Positions 21,526-33,836 of a stretch of 64,000 bases of DNA are shown here, one piece after another (position 1 is the first letter of the stretch; the number at the start of each line of letters is the position of its first letter). The DNA is from Ditylenchus dipsaci. Taxonomy: Eukaryota > Nematoda > Chromadorea > Rhabditida > Anguinidae. The translations under genes and the position numbers were made by a program. The stretch spans positions 496,001 through 560,000 of the forward strand of contig SADC01001278.1 in assembly GCA_004194705.1 (NCBI GenBank). The letters run 5' to 3'. The notes below the pieces were generated by a model. That model worked only from the letters and a program-made list of their open reading frames with translations, made no database searches and was not told the DNA's origin.

Positions 21526-24500
21526 CTATATTATAAAAAAAACAGACGGTGAGAGCACAAATGGACTGAGCACGAGGGGAGATCCAACCATGGGTTGCCT
21601 CTAAAACATAATTATTTGTACTGGAATCACCAATACACCAATAATTAATACAGCAGAGGGTTCAAAACCAAAGGAGACAAAATGACTGGGGTAAACACTT
21701 GCGGTGACAAGATGAGTGGCGTCAGCACTAGAGGACTCAGAACAAACTGTAAATTTATAGATTTGAAAACTTGTGTGAGATTTATAAATAAATTGGTACA
21801 AAAGGTAATTAATTTCAGACCGAAAGAAATCGGTTCAACCTATCAGACTTGGAAAATTGGAAAAATTGGAAATCGATTTAAGCTTTTGATGGTGTAAACC
21901 CTAAATCGAAAAAAAAGTAAAGGGCTCAATTGCTTGAATTTGTCTGGAAAGAGCCTCAATTTTCAAATTCTCAAGAATTTTTTTTTAAATGCCTTACTTT
22001 GGCTTAAAACTGCATCATTTAAAATTTCTATTTCATAATACTACAAGCTCTTCCACTGCCCGTAGTTGGCCCTCTGGATGCATGAAAAAGCATGCATACC
22101 AGAGTTTATTTACCGTATTTCCTCTAATAGGAGCACCGGTGCGCTTATTTTTCGATCTACCACTAGGGGGTGCGCTTATTAGAGCAGGTGCGCTTATTGG
22201 AGCGGGTGCGCTTATTTTTCAACACAGCGAAAGTTTTAGTAAACACCAGTGAAGCTAACAAATTTTAATGCAATTCTGTAACAGCATGAAAGCTCAAACA
22301 ATCAAACAAAGCTTTTTTGATCGGCGCTCTCTGAACCAAGCTGTAAGCTGAATATCGAGATCTTAAAATATCAGCGACCGGCCTCCTCCTTGTAGTCTCT
22401 TCTTAAGCTTCCCGGCTGGCGACCAATTCCTGACAGGATCAAATACCGGTATAAAGGTGGTAAAGAAAAATAAAAATGTGAAGAAAATTTACTTTATTTG
22501 ATGGAGCTTTGATTCTTGTTTTACCCACTCTATCACCTTTTTGCAATCCACTCCGAATTTTTCGCTCGCCGCATGGTTTGAGAACTCTTGCGCATGCTTG
22601 ACCACCTTCAGCTTGAGTTCGGCAGTATAAGACTTCAGTTTCTCGGCGTCACGACTTGTTCATTCTCGTCTTTAGATCCACTCTCGTAGTTAGCGATGAG
22701 ATCTATTTGATGCTGTAATTTGAATATTACAATAGAAGAAAGAGTACAAGGGAACATTGGGACCGTTCCAAAAAAACGTAACTGTTTCTCAGACAAAGCT
22801 TGTGAACAACGCAGAATTTTTTTGAGATAATTTCAAATACAAATTGAGCTTTTTGTTTGTAATTTTTTTTATAAAATTGCAGTTTTCACCTTTTTCAAAA
22901 ATCAGGGAGTGCGATTATTAGAGTGGGTGCGCTAATTTTTCAATCTGCTGCTAGGGGTGCGCTTATTAGAGCAGGTGCGCTTATTAGAGAAAATACGGTA
23001 TGCGGTAGGCCCCAGTATTCAAAACTAAGTTGAACATCTTCTTGTTAGTGGGCCCTCTATGATTAGTGGCCCTTTTATTCCCTTCCCCTTCTAAAACAGC
23101 CCTTATTCCCTTTTAAATTCAAAAGGCGCCAATTAAAATTGTTCGAATTTTGACTAAAAAACCATGATACCCCCTTGCGGTTCGAAAATTTTTTTCTCAG
23201 AATAAAAAAAACAGCCGGCTTTCTTATGAAATCGGGGACGAGAAACACGAATATGAAGTTATCTCTTCCATCTGACCACTCTCCGTGGGGGGGGGGGGGG
23301 GGTTGTGTAAACTGCAACCAAAAAAACTATTGAGTATTTTTTCACCGCTACTTTACTGTCAACAAATGGCCTAATTTTGGGATTTGATGCAAATTATTGA
23401 CCTGTGTAGCATGGCATAAAGTTGGACATTATTGTATTTTTTTTAAATCTAGCTCTAACTAAATATTATTTTTTTTTCTTTGTATGGTTTGTATGAAAGC
23501 CCAGAACCTTAGCTTTACTTTAGTATATCGTCTGAAAATTTCAATGAAACCAGTTAAAGAAAAACCCCAAAAGGATCAATTTTCGGAAATTTAGCCTATT
23601 TTAGCCTATAACAAGCTTCAGTAGGTGTGAAAGCATGCGATAATGACCTTGTTTGTGGCAAGAGTGTCAGGATATTTTCGACACCAAACCTGTAAAGTAA
23701 AGTAGATAAAAGAATGAGGTTAGCAATCATTAGTAGTCAAAACTTTGACCTAGGTTATGCATATATAAAATGTAATTTAACCACCTTCCCGCCCCTTAAG
23801 AATTTTCAGGGATATTTGAAGCATTTTTCAGCTAAAATGAGGTACTTTTTTAAAACGAATTCGGGCACTTTTGTAAGCAAAAGTTTTTTTAGCTATTCTT
23901 TTAAGAATAAAAATTGTGGAACTTTTAAGCTAAAATAAGGCATTTTAAAATTTTTATCAAAAAAGCGGAGCAATAAAATTGTGCGAGTCAAGAAAAATTG
24001 TTAACATATTATCGTACTATTTTGTTGAAATTAAAATATAAGTTCTCAGAGTCGAGTGGGCTGTTTTAAAGCATAGGACTGAATAATAGTAAAAAGGTTT
24101 GTGAAACTTACGGGGTTGAACACTCCAGGAGATAAGCTAAAACAAATAATTTAGAATATTTTTGTCCTCTATTTTCACTTACATAAAAGGATGCAGCACG
24201 AGTGGACTTAGCACCACCTAAAAATTATGAAACTTACGATGTAAATACTGTTACAATCAGTAAACTGACAGGCGAAAATATCAGCGGGTTGACACTGAAA
24301 TTATATACTTTTATTTGCACTCAAATTTGAGCAGTTTAGTAAGTTTACACATGTCTTGCGGTCATAGGCTTACGCAGGATTTTCTGACGGGGGGGGTGAG
24401 GGCTATAGCCCGGCTGAGAATAATCAACGTGATAGAAACATGCCTACCACCCAGTGACCCACGGGAGTATGAATGCAGCCTTACCGAATAAACAAAGATC

Positions 24501-27500
24501 TCGCAAAAAGACATGAATTCAAAAAAGTAGTGACAAAAATAGACTACGGTGTTTAGATGTGCTACCTTGTGTAATCTTAATCACAACCCATCTTTTCTCG
24601 GCAAATGTCTAAACCCATTAACAAGCAAAACTTACATAAGTGGAGACAGAACTCTCGGAGAAAGACTAAAATACAACAAAAATTATTGAACAATCAGAAA
24701 ATTCTTCCAAAAGTTCACTCACATTACAGGAATAAACACTGAATGAAATTTTAAAATAGCTTCTAACAAAAAAATACTTACCCCATGGCGATAGAATAAC
24801 AGGTCCTAATACTGCAGGTGTGAGTATAACTGGTGAAAGTACCTTGAAGCTAACAAGTAGGAATGGAAAAAAAGATATATAAGATACTCACCAGCGGCGA
24901 CAAAATAACCGCTTGACTAAGCACAGGTGCTGCATTTACGATTGGACTACAAATAAACAAGGTATTAGAACAGTTCTTTGAGAACCATTTTAAAGCTTTT
25001 GAATTAAAAACTGCAGGGGTTCCAAATTAGTCAATAGTTGAAAAAAATTTAAAATTTTAGGCATATATTGGAGCTGAACCTCTAATGATCGAAAATTGAC
25101 ATGAGCAAATTTAAAAAAAAAGCTAACGTGTGAGCCTGTTCTACTAAGTGATGTCTTACCCTGCGCCGAAGGCTAAACCTAGCTTATTACCTGTCAGGGT
25201 AATCAGATGCGGATATTTTGATTACAAAAGTGGAAAAGTCTTCCGAAGAGTAAGGACGCTGAGAACGTCTTCTCACTCTTACTATATGGCCATTTTCGAT
25301 GTCGGTCGTCGGTCACAAAAAATGTTTGGGGTGTTCCACTAATCGTATCATTGATCTGTTTGCACCATTCGACTCAGCGTGGTCGTTTTCCTTCTTGGAA
25401 AACTCTTAAAGATAGATCGGTTAAGTAAAAAAAAAGTTATGGTCACTTGAAAGTTGCCAAAAACCATAGGGGGGACCAAGGCATTTTTAGGTGAATTTCC
25501 GATTACCTTGGGGGAGCAAGGCATGCAACACGGTTCGAACCCTTGTGGTAGTATGCATTATTATTTTGTCTCGAAAGGATAAGTTAGTGTAGTTTATGAT
25601 TACTGGGTAGACTTTTCAGTATGTAGTTGGCAAGGTAGGTCGAATAGGTGGCCTGGTAGGGTAGGTAACTGGCCTGGTAGGGTAGGTAGCTGGCCGGGTG
25701 GAGTATGTAGGTGGCCAGGTGGAGTAGGTAGATTCCCAGTAGGGTATGTAGGTGGCCTGGTAGGATACCTAGGTGTCCAGGTAGGTCAGGTAAGTGGCCT
25801 GGTAGGGTGGGTAAGTGGCCTGGTGGGCTAGGTAAATGGCCATTAGGGTAGGTAGGTGGCGGGTGGAGTACGTACGTCGCCGTATAAAGTATGTAGGTGG
25901 TCATTAGGGTGGGTACGTGGCATCTAGAGTATGTAGGGGCCTGGTAAGGTATGTAGGTGGCCTGGTAGGGTATGTAGTTGGCCTGGGTGGGTAGGTAAGC
26001 GGCCTGGTAGGGTAAGTATGTGGCCTGGTTGGGTAGGTAAGTGCGCTGATAGGGTATATAGGTGCCCTGGTAGAGTATGTAGGTGCCCTGGTAGGGTATG
26101 TAGGTGGCCTGGTAGGGTATGAAGGTGTCCTGGGTGGGTAGGTAAGAGGCCGGATAGGGTCTGTAGGTGGCCTGGTAAGGTGGGTAAGTGGCCTGGTGGG
26201 CTAGGTAAGTGGCCATTAGGGTAGGTAGGTGGCCGGGTGGAGTACGTAGGTGGCCGTATAAAGTATGTAGGTGGTCATTAGGGTGGAAGTCGCATGTAGA
26301 GTATGTAAGTTGCCTGGTAGAGTATGTAGGGGGCCTGGTAAGGTATGTAGGTGGCGTGGAATGTAGGTAGGTTGCCTGGTAGGCTACCTAGGTGGCACCA
26401 GGATCGGGCCCAGAAAACTGAAATGTGGCCCGAACTACGTGGGCACCCCGGAACCACCAGGATCGGGCCAAGACCACCAGAATGGGGCCCAAACCACATG
26501 GGCACACCCAAACGACTGATATCGGCGCCAAACTACCGGGATCGGGCGGAAGCCGCGTGGGCACACCGGAACAAGCAATATCGGGACCAATCAAGCAGGA
26601 TGGGGCTCAAACCACGTGGGCACACCAAAACCACTAATATCGGCGCCAAACCACATGGCTTGGTAGGATATGTAGGTGGCCTGGTGAGGTACGTAGGTGG
26701 GCTGCTAGGGTAGATAAGTAAGGTAGGTGACATGGTAGAGTATGTATGTGGCCAGGTAGGGTATGTAGATGGTCGGGTAGGGTAGGCAGGTGGCTACGGA
26801 AGGTATTTAAATGGCTTTATAAGGTAGGTGGTCGGGTAGGATAGTTAGGTGGTCGAGTCGGGTAAGGTAGGTAGTTCCTATTAATCTTTTATCGGCGCCA
26901 GCGAAGGTGGTCAGGTAGTTGGTCAGACAGGGAAGGTAGGTGGCCTGGTAGGGTACGTGAGTGGTCAAGTAAGGTAGGTAGGTGGCCAAGGTAGGTGTGT
27001 GGTAATTAAAATAAGTGGCCATGTGGAATAGGGGTAGATAAGTCGCATTCTAGGGTGAGTAGGTGGCCTGATAGCTACCTTGATATGGCATGCAGGTCCA
27101 GCTAAGGTAGGTAGATGGTCAGGTAGGGTATGAAGATAGCCAGTGAGGTAAGTAGTTGGCCAAGTAGGCTAGCTAGGTTGCCCGGTAGAGTAAATGGGTG
27201 GCCTGGCAAAGAAGGTAGGTTGTCTGGAACAGTACGTAGGTGGGCTGGGAGTGGCTAGGTGGTCAGGTCGGACCACCACAAGGGTGCTGGAAGCACCAGG
27301 ATGGGCCTCAAGCCACGTGGACACACCCGAACCACCAACATCGGCCTCTAACTACCAGGAACGGGTCGAAACCACCAGGTGGGGGACATCCCCGGATCAC
27401 AAGGATGGCGTCTGATTCAGGTAGGCACTTCCGAACCACGAGAATGGGTCCTAGACCACGTGGGCATACCTAAATTACAAATGGCGTCCATTTCACGTGG

Positions 27501-30500
27501 TTTAACCCAAACCACTTTTAACCCAAATTAACCCGAACCACCAGAATGGGGCATAGACCACTTGGGCACACCCGAACCGCCAGAATGGGTACCACAGAAG
27601 GGGAAGGGAGCATGGCGGTACACACGTCATAGCTACTCTGGTTATGCGCCGCGTAGCGGGTGGCGCCTTCTAGTTTTGTATTAAACTGGGAATTTTATGA
27701 AAGGCAGGGCGATATTTGCGTCTGGTCAATTTGCGGACTCATACGGCTTTTGTACAGACCTATGAAAAAGGCCATCCTTGTTTCATGGAAGTTGCTCTAA
27801 CCAGTTGAGCCATCGGATTGCTTTTGCAAAATGACACTTGTAGCTGGTCAACCCGGAGGCGACATTATCGGCCCGACAAATGTGACTCGACATTCACGCT
27901 TCAACAAATGCTGATTATTCATTTGGGCCAACGACTTCAGCAGGTGCGATGGAGGTCAAAAAAGGCTTTTCTCGGAAATATTTATTGACAAAAAAACATC
28001 CGCATTTGTCGAGCCGCAAATGTTTGGCTTGCTCAAATGAATTAACAAATGTCCTATGCACGAAGTCGTGTCTAGGGCTGATCGCTCCCTGTGATTATTT
28101 ATAAATATTTGAAAACGGAGGTAGGATTCGATGCGGGCATGGATTTTAGAGAACTTTGATCCGGGGCGGGACGACGAGGAGAGCAGTTTTTTGGTGTGAG
28201 AGGGAGGGATAGAGTGCGGAGACGAAGGCCAACCCTAGTCGTGTCCGCAAATGAATGGAGGTTATAGGTAAAGTTTCAGAAGTCCCCGCTCTTTTCAAAA
28301 CAGCTGGTTACGCATTTAATCTATGTTGAAATTTCGTTTAAAATAGGATCGCATTAAAATGTACGGCCTAATGTGTGGAATTGGTAGAGACGGAAACTGG
28401 GCGGGGCTCTGTTCGGGGCCACGCCCCGACCGGGCCGATTTCCGGCAAAAACCCCGCCCCGAAATCCCGCCCGAAGAATTCGAAAACCCGAAACCCCGTT
28501 CCGAAATATGGCGAGCCACGACGAGCCCGACCCGTGGCATAATGTTCCAACACGCGTATAATCGAATTTATATTGCTTTTTCATTTTTCTCATTGTTGTA
28601 CTTTTGTCAAAGTCGCTTCTCTATCCGCCCTCTATTTTTTACTCTTGTTTAATTGCGGCTTTCAGTATCGTTTACTCTGTGAAATGATTTTCAGATGAGT
28701 GCTTTTTGGAAATCGAACTTTTTACGAAACTGTCGTCAGTGGAAGCGGAATATGGCGTGTGCAAGAAGACGATACAGACGTCGGATGGTAATAAAAAGCT
28801 CTGTTTACGCATGCGTACACACACGGATAATTCGCCAACAAGCTGAAAGTTATCCAAGAGGCGCAAGAGTCCCAGAAGAACAGGCTGGATTGATTTGTCA
28901 AGATTTTACCGAAGGGTATGATTTACTTTTTTATTTTCTCGCAAGGTTTATGTGTCTATTTCAGGGGAACTTTCATCTTTGGACAAAAGGGCCGTGCATC
29001 TGATAGTCTGTGCGTGTTTTCCGTTTGCAATCGTCGAGCATCTAATTTTTAAAACACTTATTGCTTTGTCTGATCGAGAGATTTTCAACAGTATGAAACT
29101 TTAGAATCATGTTCCATTACTGATAACTGCTTTAGAGGTTATCATCACTTTTGACGAACATTTAGCGTGACGAAGAAACCGATAAAAAATACTGTATGTA
29201 GATTGATACTTTTTTCAAATTAGTGAGCAGCCGAAGTTCTGGGCTTTCATTGTTGCTATCATAGAAAGAAAAAATGCCAACTCGTAAAAGCTGAAATTCA
29301 AAAACCTTCAAATTACACAAAAACCACTTAGCAGGTAGAGGCCGAAATAGCCATCTAAGTGTTTTCGATTACATTTTATTACTTTTTCCTATAAGTTCAC
29401 GATTGTTTTATACCAATACGTAGCCAAGATTCTGGGCTTTCATTTTCGCTATCATTAAGAGTAAATTACCATCAAATTGAAGCTAAAATTTGAAAAACAT
29501 GAATTATCAAGAAAAAAAGGCGGCTAATTTAAAAAAAGGCGGCCATTTTCAATATTTTTATTTGAAATTCAAAAAAGGGGGCCTAAAAAATAAAAAAGGC
29601 GGCCAATTTCACACATTAGTCGGTAAATTTCACATACAGCCTTTGAAATATACTATTTTTTGCCTTGGTTTTTTCAACACCGTGTGTAAGCTTAAATTAG
29701 GCAAAAAATTAGAAAATTGCAAAGGAAAAGGGTAACACAAAAAATAACCACACCATTTTTCGCTAAAATTCAATAAAAAATAATGGTTACTTCAAAAAAC
29801 TACAGGGAGAGACGAAAGAGAAATTTCCTCCGCCAATTCAAATTTTATGTGCCGCTGCCCGCGAAAACCATGGTTTTTTAAATAAATTGATGTAGCGATG
29901 GCCATGGGACGGGATCCCGTACGGAATCACGTCTTGCTCACCCGAATTTCAGCTAAAAATTTTGTTCGTTATCCTGTTCGCTCCTTTCAGTCTGATACAT
30001 ATATTTTGGACCTGAATCTTGACAAACGAAGCACCATATCCAATATTAGCTTACCCGTCTATCCCTTTCTGTTCCAGCTACAAGTCAACCAATTTTTTTT
30101 CAAACTCAGAATCCCATTCCCATTCCTGCCCTTGGCTGGGTCAGTAAATCCCGTCCCGTTTACCCGCCTGCATCATCTTCGCCATCTCTAGTCAAATGCG
30201 TAACCAGCTGCTTAAAAAAAGGATGGAACTCTAGAAACAACTGGTAGTATGCCCCTGATACATTCCAAACTTTCCAAATTTCATAAGCTCTTGTAAAAAG
30301 GCTTACCAATGGCTACTTACCTAAGTATCACTGGTGACTCTATAATACCGCTCTGTCTTTTGTGACGCACTTTGAAGATCTCCAGTGAAGCGGTCCTTTG
30401 AATGTCCATCTGGAGGCCGGATTCCAGATTAGTGATCGAAAGTAATCTGGACAAAGTCTGGGAATTGTTGTACGGAGAAGCTGGACCATACAGCATGTGA

Positions 30501-33281
30501 AGCTGCTCTGGAGTCAGCACTGCATATCCTGTTTTGTTCAGTTCTTTCCACTGAAAGTATCCAAATTTATTTTAAGGCGTCAAAAAGCAAAAAATTTACT
30601 TGTTCTTTTGAGTAATTAGCTACAAGTAGCTCCCAGGTGTCTATTTTCCGCTTTTCAAAATCACCAAACCTATCAGTTACATTCTGTTTTGTAAAGTAAA
30701 GTGGTTGGCCGTCTTCTCCGCGAATTTCGAAGTCATATTTCTCCTTGGCTTTTTTCCACTTTTCTTCGTCCACTTCTTTCTGAAATTAAATTTTCAATGG
30801 TTTTTATTTTTTTCAAGTTATTACAATTTTTCACCACGTTTGAAGCATTTTTGCGAAAAAATATTTGTTTCGCAAAAATTTGCCTTAGGGGACCAAGGTC
30901 AAATTTTAGGCGCCAAAAGGTTTATTGAATTAATTTGACCCTGAAGGCACGCAACATGACAAGCTGTAGAAAAAGTATTACACCATATTTCGAAGAAAGT
31001 AAAGGATTAAATTTTGAAAGTGCTTATTCCCTTGTGGGTCAGCTGCAAAAAAATAAGGTCTGCCTGAGTTTAGTTTAGCTGCAAAAAGGGGAAATCAACT
31101 ACAAAAAAGATCTGCCTATTAATCGCCTTGAGTCTTGTAAACAAAACTTGCGCAGAATTGAAAATGGGATTAGCATCATCAATTTCAGAAATTCGATTTT
31201 TTTTCTAAAGACTCCTAAAAACGGAGGCATAAAAATCAAAAAATCAGTTTTATTGCATTTTTTGAAGAAATATAGAAATTATGGTACTTGTTGGGTACAG
31301 CAATGGTTTTTTCATGATTTTTACCAAAATTACAGAGACAATCAAAGTCGAGGGACGGCTCTTGTATTAGAGGAAATACGGTATTTCTAACAAACTACAA
31401 ATACAATCAAACATTGTCAACAAGCCTCTAAGGAACAACCAAAATTTTAGACTAAGGGCCAATTAGAGGAAAAACGTTATTATAGGCCGAAATAGTCCTA
31501 CTTTTTCAAACTTGTCAATCTCTTCTTCAATGCCTGCAGCTTCTAATATAAAGTTAAGCCACTCCTGCTGATCTTTTCCACTGAACTCTTTGATCAAATA
31601 AGGCAGACTGGTCAATTTTTCTAGACCTTCACCCTCATTGTGCATGCTGAACAGTGAGGGGGACAGCACATTCATCTAAACACTATTTTCGACCACTAGA
31701 ATCAAAATTAAAAATTAACTGACCGTGTCATCACCAGGAGTCACACTCAGAAACCTGGGCGAGATCATTTTCACGTTCTTATTGTCAAAATCAGTGGTGT
31801 TTTCTCCAGCGAGCATGTAGCCAAGTTTGAGAGCCTGCCTGAGCAAACCTGTGATTTTTCTGGTGGAATCCATATTTTTGTCGTTGCGTCCACTGGTCAG
31901 CATCTTTTTTAGCTGTTTGGGGTCACCAATTATTTCGTCCAGCTAAAAATAAAACCTTGATATAAGGAGCCATACACACCGATATACACCTTAGCTCAGT
32001 CATCAGGCAGTCAAGAAAAAAACCGAATGAGACAGATTTGTACCCTTGGCTTAATTTGTATTATGCCCTCGGTTTCACAGCACGCTCGACTTTACGGCAC
32101 TGTTTAGCGTGCCCTAATGGGCCGGAAGGATCGAAATTTGATTTTTCAATTTTTTTAAAAGACCGTGAAACTAGAGGAGCACAACAATGTACAAAATTCG
32201 AATTCGCGCAACAACAACAAATTTTCAGGAAAATTTTTGAACCATCACTAGTCGAGCCCAACGTTGCTTGACATTGCCAAATCAGACGAGTTAGGCAACT
32301 TCCGTTGCTCGACAGTTTTTACTAAAAATTGTCTTATATTAAGTAAGCAATAAAATTCAAATTTAAAATTCTCACAAAAATTAATTCGAAAACATTATCG
32401 ACCAAATTAGGTTGGCCTCGCGCTAATTTGCGCTAATATTTTAAAATTGCAGTGCTTGTCAAGTTCCATGCTCCACTAATAAAAACCTACATTTTCGACA
32501 TCTTCGCGTCTAAAACCAGTTGATTGAATTTCTTCTGCCGAGCTGCTTTCGTTCTTCTCAGTTTTTCTTTGCTCTTTTACTTTGGCCATTAGCTGGCGAA
32601 CCTTGTTGATTGAATCCTGCCATCTATTTAAAACAAAGTACAAGTTGCTGCTCTATCAATAAAGACCCACTGTGTTGTCTGTGTTTTGTTCTTGGCCTTC
32701 AACAAAGATCTCGTCAAAACCTTGGCCACAGCTCCTAGCGGACCTATCCCTGAGTCCTTGCTTATCAATTGATATTCTGACCTGCCAACCACCTGAGCTG
32801 ACCTTTTTTGCCTGTTTTCTGTAATCTCTTCGTGACTAGCACTACTCTGAATAATTTCTGAAGATGGAACAAGCAAACTGCCCACCCAACGACCTGTCTC
32901 TTGCGTCTCTGTCTTATGCAGTCTAGATAGTCCTGGGGACACTGGACTACGTTTCTAAACTGAAATTTTAGCAGATGTATAAATGCCTTCAAAAATTACC
33001 ATGTCTGAGTTTGTAGGCTTAGGAGTTTCTGAAAATATGCTTGTAATTTGAAATGGGTGATTTTATACCTTCATCGGGTGCTTTAGCGTTAAAAAGATCT
33101 AATAGACATTGCGCATGTAGAATCACATTTGTAGCCCTTTTAGAGCAATCGGTCAATTTTTGCTGAGTTCGTTTTGTTTTGCCTATCAACCTAAAATGTT
33201 TGGAGGTTGTAAACAAAGTTATAAAATCTCAACTGTTGCTTGGCGATCGATGCAAATAGTCCGCTGTATGCTTTCTCCATC
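21526..33281 (-). CDS. mlt-10: MLT-10-like moulting protein (DUF644 plus LSPxVL repeat tail)
   Basis: Exons (minus): 33234-33281, 33069-33190, 33000-33028, 32671-32954, 32491-32623, 31724-31942, 31502-31675, 30600-30779, 30321-30550, 24892-24946, 24782-24842, 24723-24738, 24636-24665, about 24247-24303, about 24193-24227, about 24121-24145, 21652-21746, 21526-21598. The DUF644 part reads [70 protein letters not shown], then [20 protein letters not shown] and IFKVRHKRQ. The tail is made of very small exons reading [43 protein letters not shown]. Family: nematode-specific, secreted, needed for moulting. No signal peptide exon was found; it should lie right of 33281. One junction in the tail (24247/24227) is a base out of phase. 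The intron 24947-30320 holds satellite DNA and a hAT element. Confidence 0.85.
22113..22998. mobile_element. pogo-type element, copy 3, with helix-turn-helix remnant
   Basis: Ends CCGTATTTCCTCTAATAGG and CTTATTAGAGAAAATACGG with TA duplication; empty sites elsewhere in the window prove the borders. The subterminal arms repeat GTGCGCTTATT in both orientations. At 886 bp it is the longest copy and the only one with a recognisable protein segment. Confidence 0.9.
22489..22715 (-). pseudogene. Brinker/pogo-type helix-turn-helix transposase fragment
   Basis: Minus-strand sequence reads [20 protein letters not shown], then [20 protein letters not shown], then KQESKL. This is the HTH pattern (KSYT.EFKLKVV ... 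NRAAA.KFGVD...V..W+KQ) found at the N-terminus of pogo/Tigger-like transposases and in Brinker-type DNA-binding domains. An upstream open piece ([20 protein letters not shown]) is in another frame. The catalytic domain is absent. It links the whole MITE family to the pogo branch. Confidence 0.7.
25600..27600. repeat. Satellite/minisatellite block of about 2 kb
   Basis: Dozens of degenerate 20-25-bp units of the form GGTAGGTGGCCTGGTAGGGT run from about 25600 to 26390 and again from 26660 to 27240. They are broken by blocks of a different, longer unit (CCACGTGGGCACACC, AACCACCAGAATGGGGC) at 26390-26650 and 27270-27590. Longer units at 25855-25930 and 26215-26285 repeat almost exactly (about 360 bp apart), which shows higher-order duplication. 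The whole block lies in the large mlt-10-like intron. The minus-strand frame 25584-26216 reads [12 protein letters not shown] over and over because the unit is often 21 bp. Confidence 0.9.
27755..27822 (-). pseudogene. tRNA 5'-half-like sequence
   Basis: The minus strand reads CGATGGCTCAACTGGTTAGA followed by GCAACTTCCATG: a convincing tRNA D-arm and box A (TGGCTCAACTGG). No T-arm or box B follows, and no acceptor partner is seen. Probably a tRNA fragment or the head of a SINE. Confidence 0.35.
28301..30210 (+). mobile_element. hAT-type element with transposase remnant
   Basis: The ends CAGCTGGTTACGCATTT and its inverted copy AAATGCGTAACCAGCTG lie 1.9 kb apart. The flanks TTTCAAAA / CTTAAAAA match only 6 of 8. 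GC-rich CCCCGCCCCGAAATCCCGCCC and GGGACGGGATCCCG motifs lie near the ends. A degenerate hAT-like coding segment lies inside. Confidence 0.65.
28695..29103 (+). pseudogene. hAT-like transposase fragment
   Basis: Exons 28695-28787, 28843-28915 and 28965-29103 give [38 protein letters not shown] and [20 protein letters not shown] followed by FKTLIAL and an early stop. The last piece follows the hAT pattern (PF..VE...F..L). The second junction is one base out of frame. The dimerisation and catalytic parts are missing. Confidence 0.5.
31370..31382. repeat. Solo end of a pogo MITE
   Basis: TTAGAGGAAATACGGTA is a right terminus of the pogo MITE family without its partner. A second weaker end (AATTAGAGGAAAAACGTTA) lies at 31461-31479, so a decayed copy may span both. 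Confidence 0.5.
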
Positions 33282-33662
33282 CTAAATTAAAAATTAAATG
33301 ACTAATTAACAAGTTTCTGTTGTGTGTAGATTTACAATTTTGAGTACCGTTCAACCTCTAATAGTTATTATTCAAAAAATTGACAAATTCACCTTTTAAC
33401 AATTTTTTAGCTAAAATTGAAATCATGCTCCGAAATAAAGATTTCCTGCAGTAAATATAGAAACAAGAGTATTTCTCAAAACAATCGTAAAAATTGTTTT
33501 TGTGAATCAACATGTCGTCCTCAATCTCTAGTTTCTAATGATTTATCAAATAGCTTGATGTGATGTGTAAAAATGGGGGAACAATTCTGACTTTAAAACA
33601 AAAAATGGTTTCAAAAAAAAATCCTCGATTTTTTAAGACACTGGCTCAGTTAATAGCTCACT

Positions 33663-33836
33663 CATGGGCGTAGTCAGGAAGGGGGCTAAGGGGCTATAAC
33701 CCCCCCCCCCTGTCAGATTTTTCGAAAAAGATTGTAAATTAAAAACAATGTAAAACTCAAAACGGTGTAGCGAAAATGACCTCTCGGGGGCTTTAGCCTC
33801 CTCCCCCCCCGTCAGATTTTTCTGGCTACGCCTCTG
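33663..33836. mobile_element. Small hAT-type MITE
   Basis: CATGGGCGTAGTCAGG and CTGGCTACGCCTCTG are inverted ends, flanked by a perfect 8-bp duplication AGCTCACT. The inside has two inverted GGGGCT / AGCCCC blocks beside C runs and GTCAGATTTTTC. A piece of the same family lies at 24365-24420. Confidence 0.8.

Larger units (their letters stand above)
22060..23030. repeat. Dispersed repeat split by a pogo insertion
   Basis: The left part (CTCTGGATGCATGAAAAAGC ... CATACCAGAGTTTATT) and right part (TATGCGGTAGGCCCC) join to give the uninterrupted sequence seen at 53850-53920 and, inverted, at 36760-36815. The pogo element 22113-22998 sits at the TA between them. Confidence 0.75.

Noticed and set aside
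24892..25210. Extra short exon near 25155-25190 (reading [10 protein letters not shown])
   Set aside because: It has plausible splice sites, but the exons at 30321-30550 and 24892-24946 join in perfect phase without it, giving the expected ILSPIV repeat.
25584..26216. 210-codon minus-strand frame of YLPYQATY repeats
   Set aside because: It follows the phase of a degenerate minisatellite with a unit often 21 bp. It has no splice or start context and the repeat continues outside the frame.
26351..26733. Overlapping open frames of 66-120 codons on both strands
   Set aside because: Frames in the second satellite family; open on both strands because of the repeat composition.
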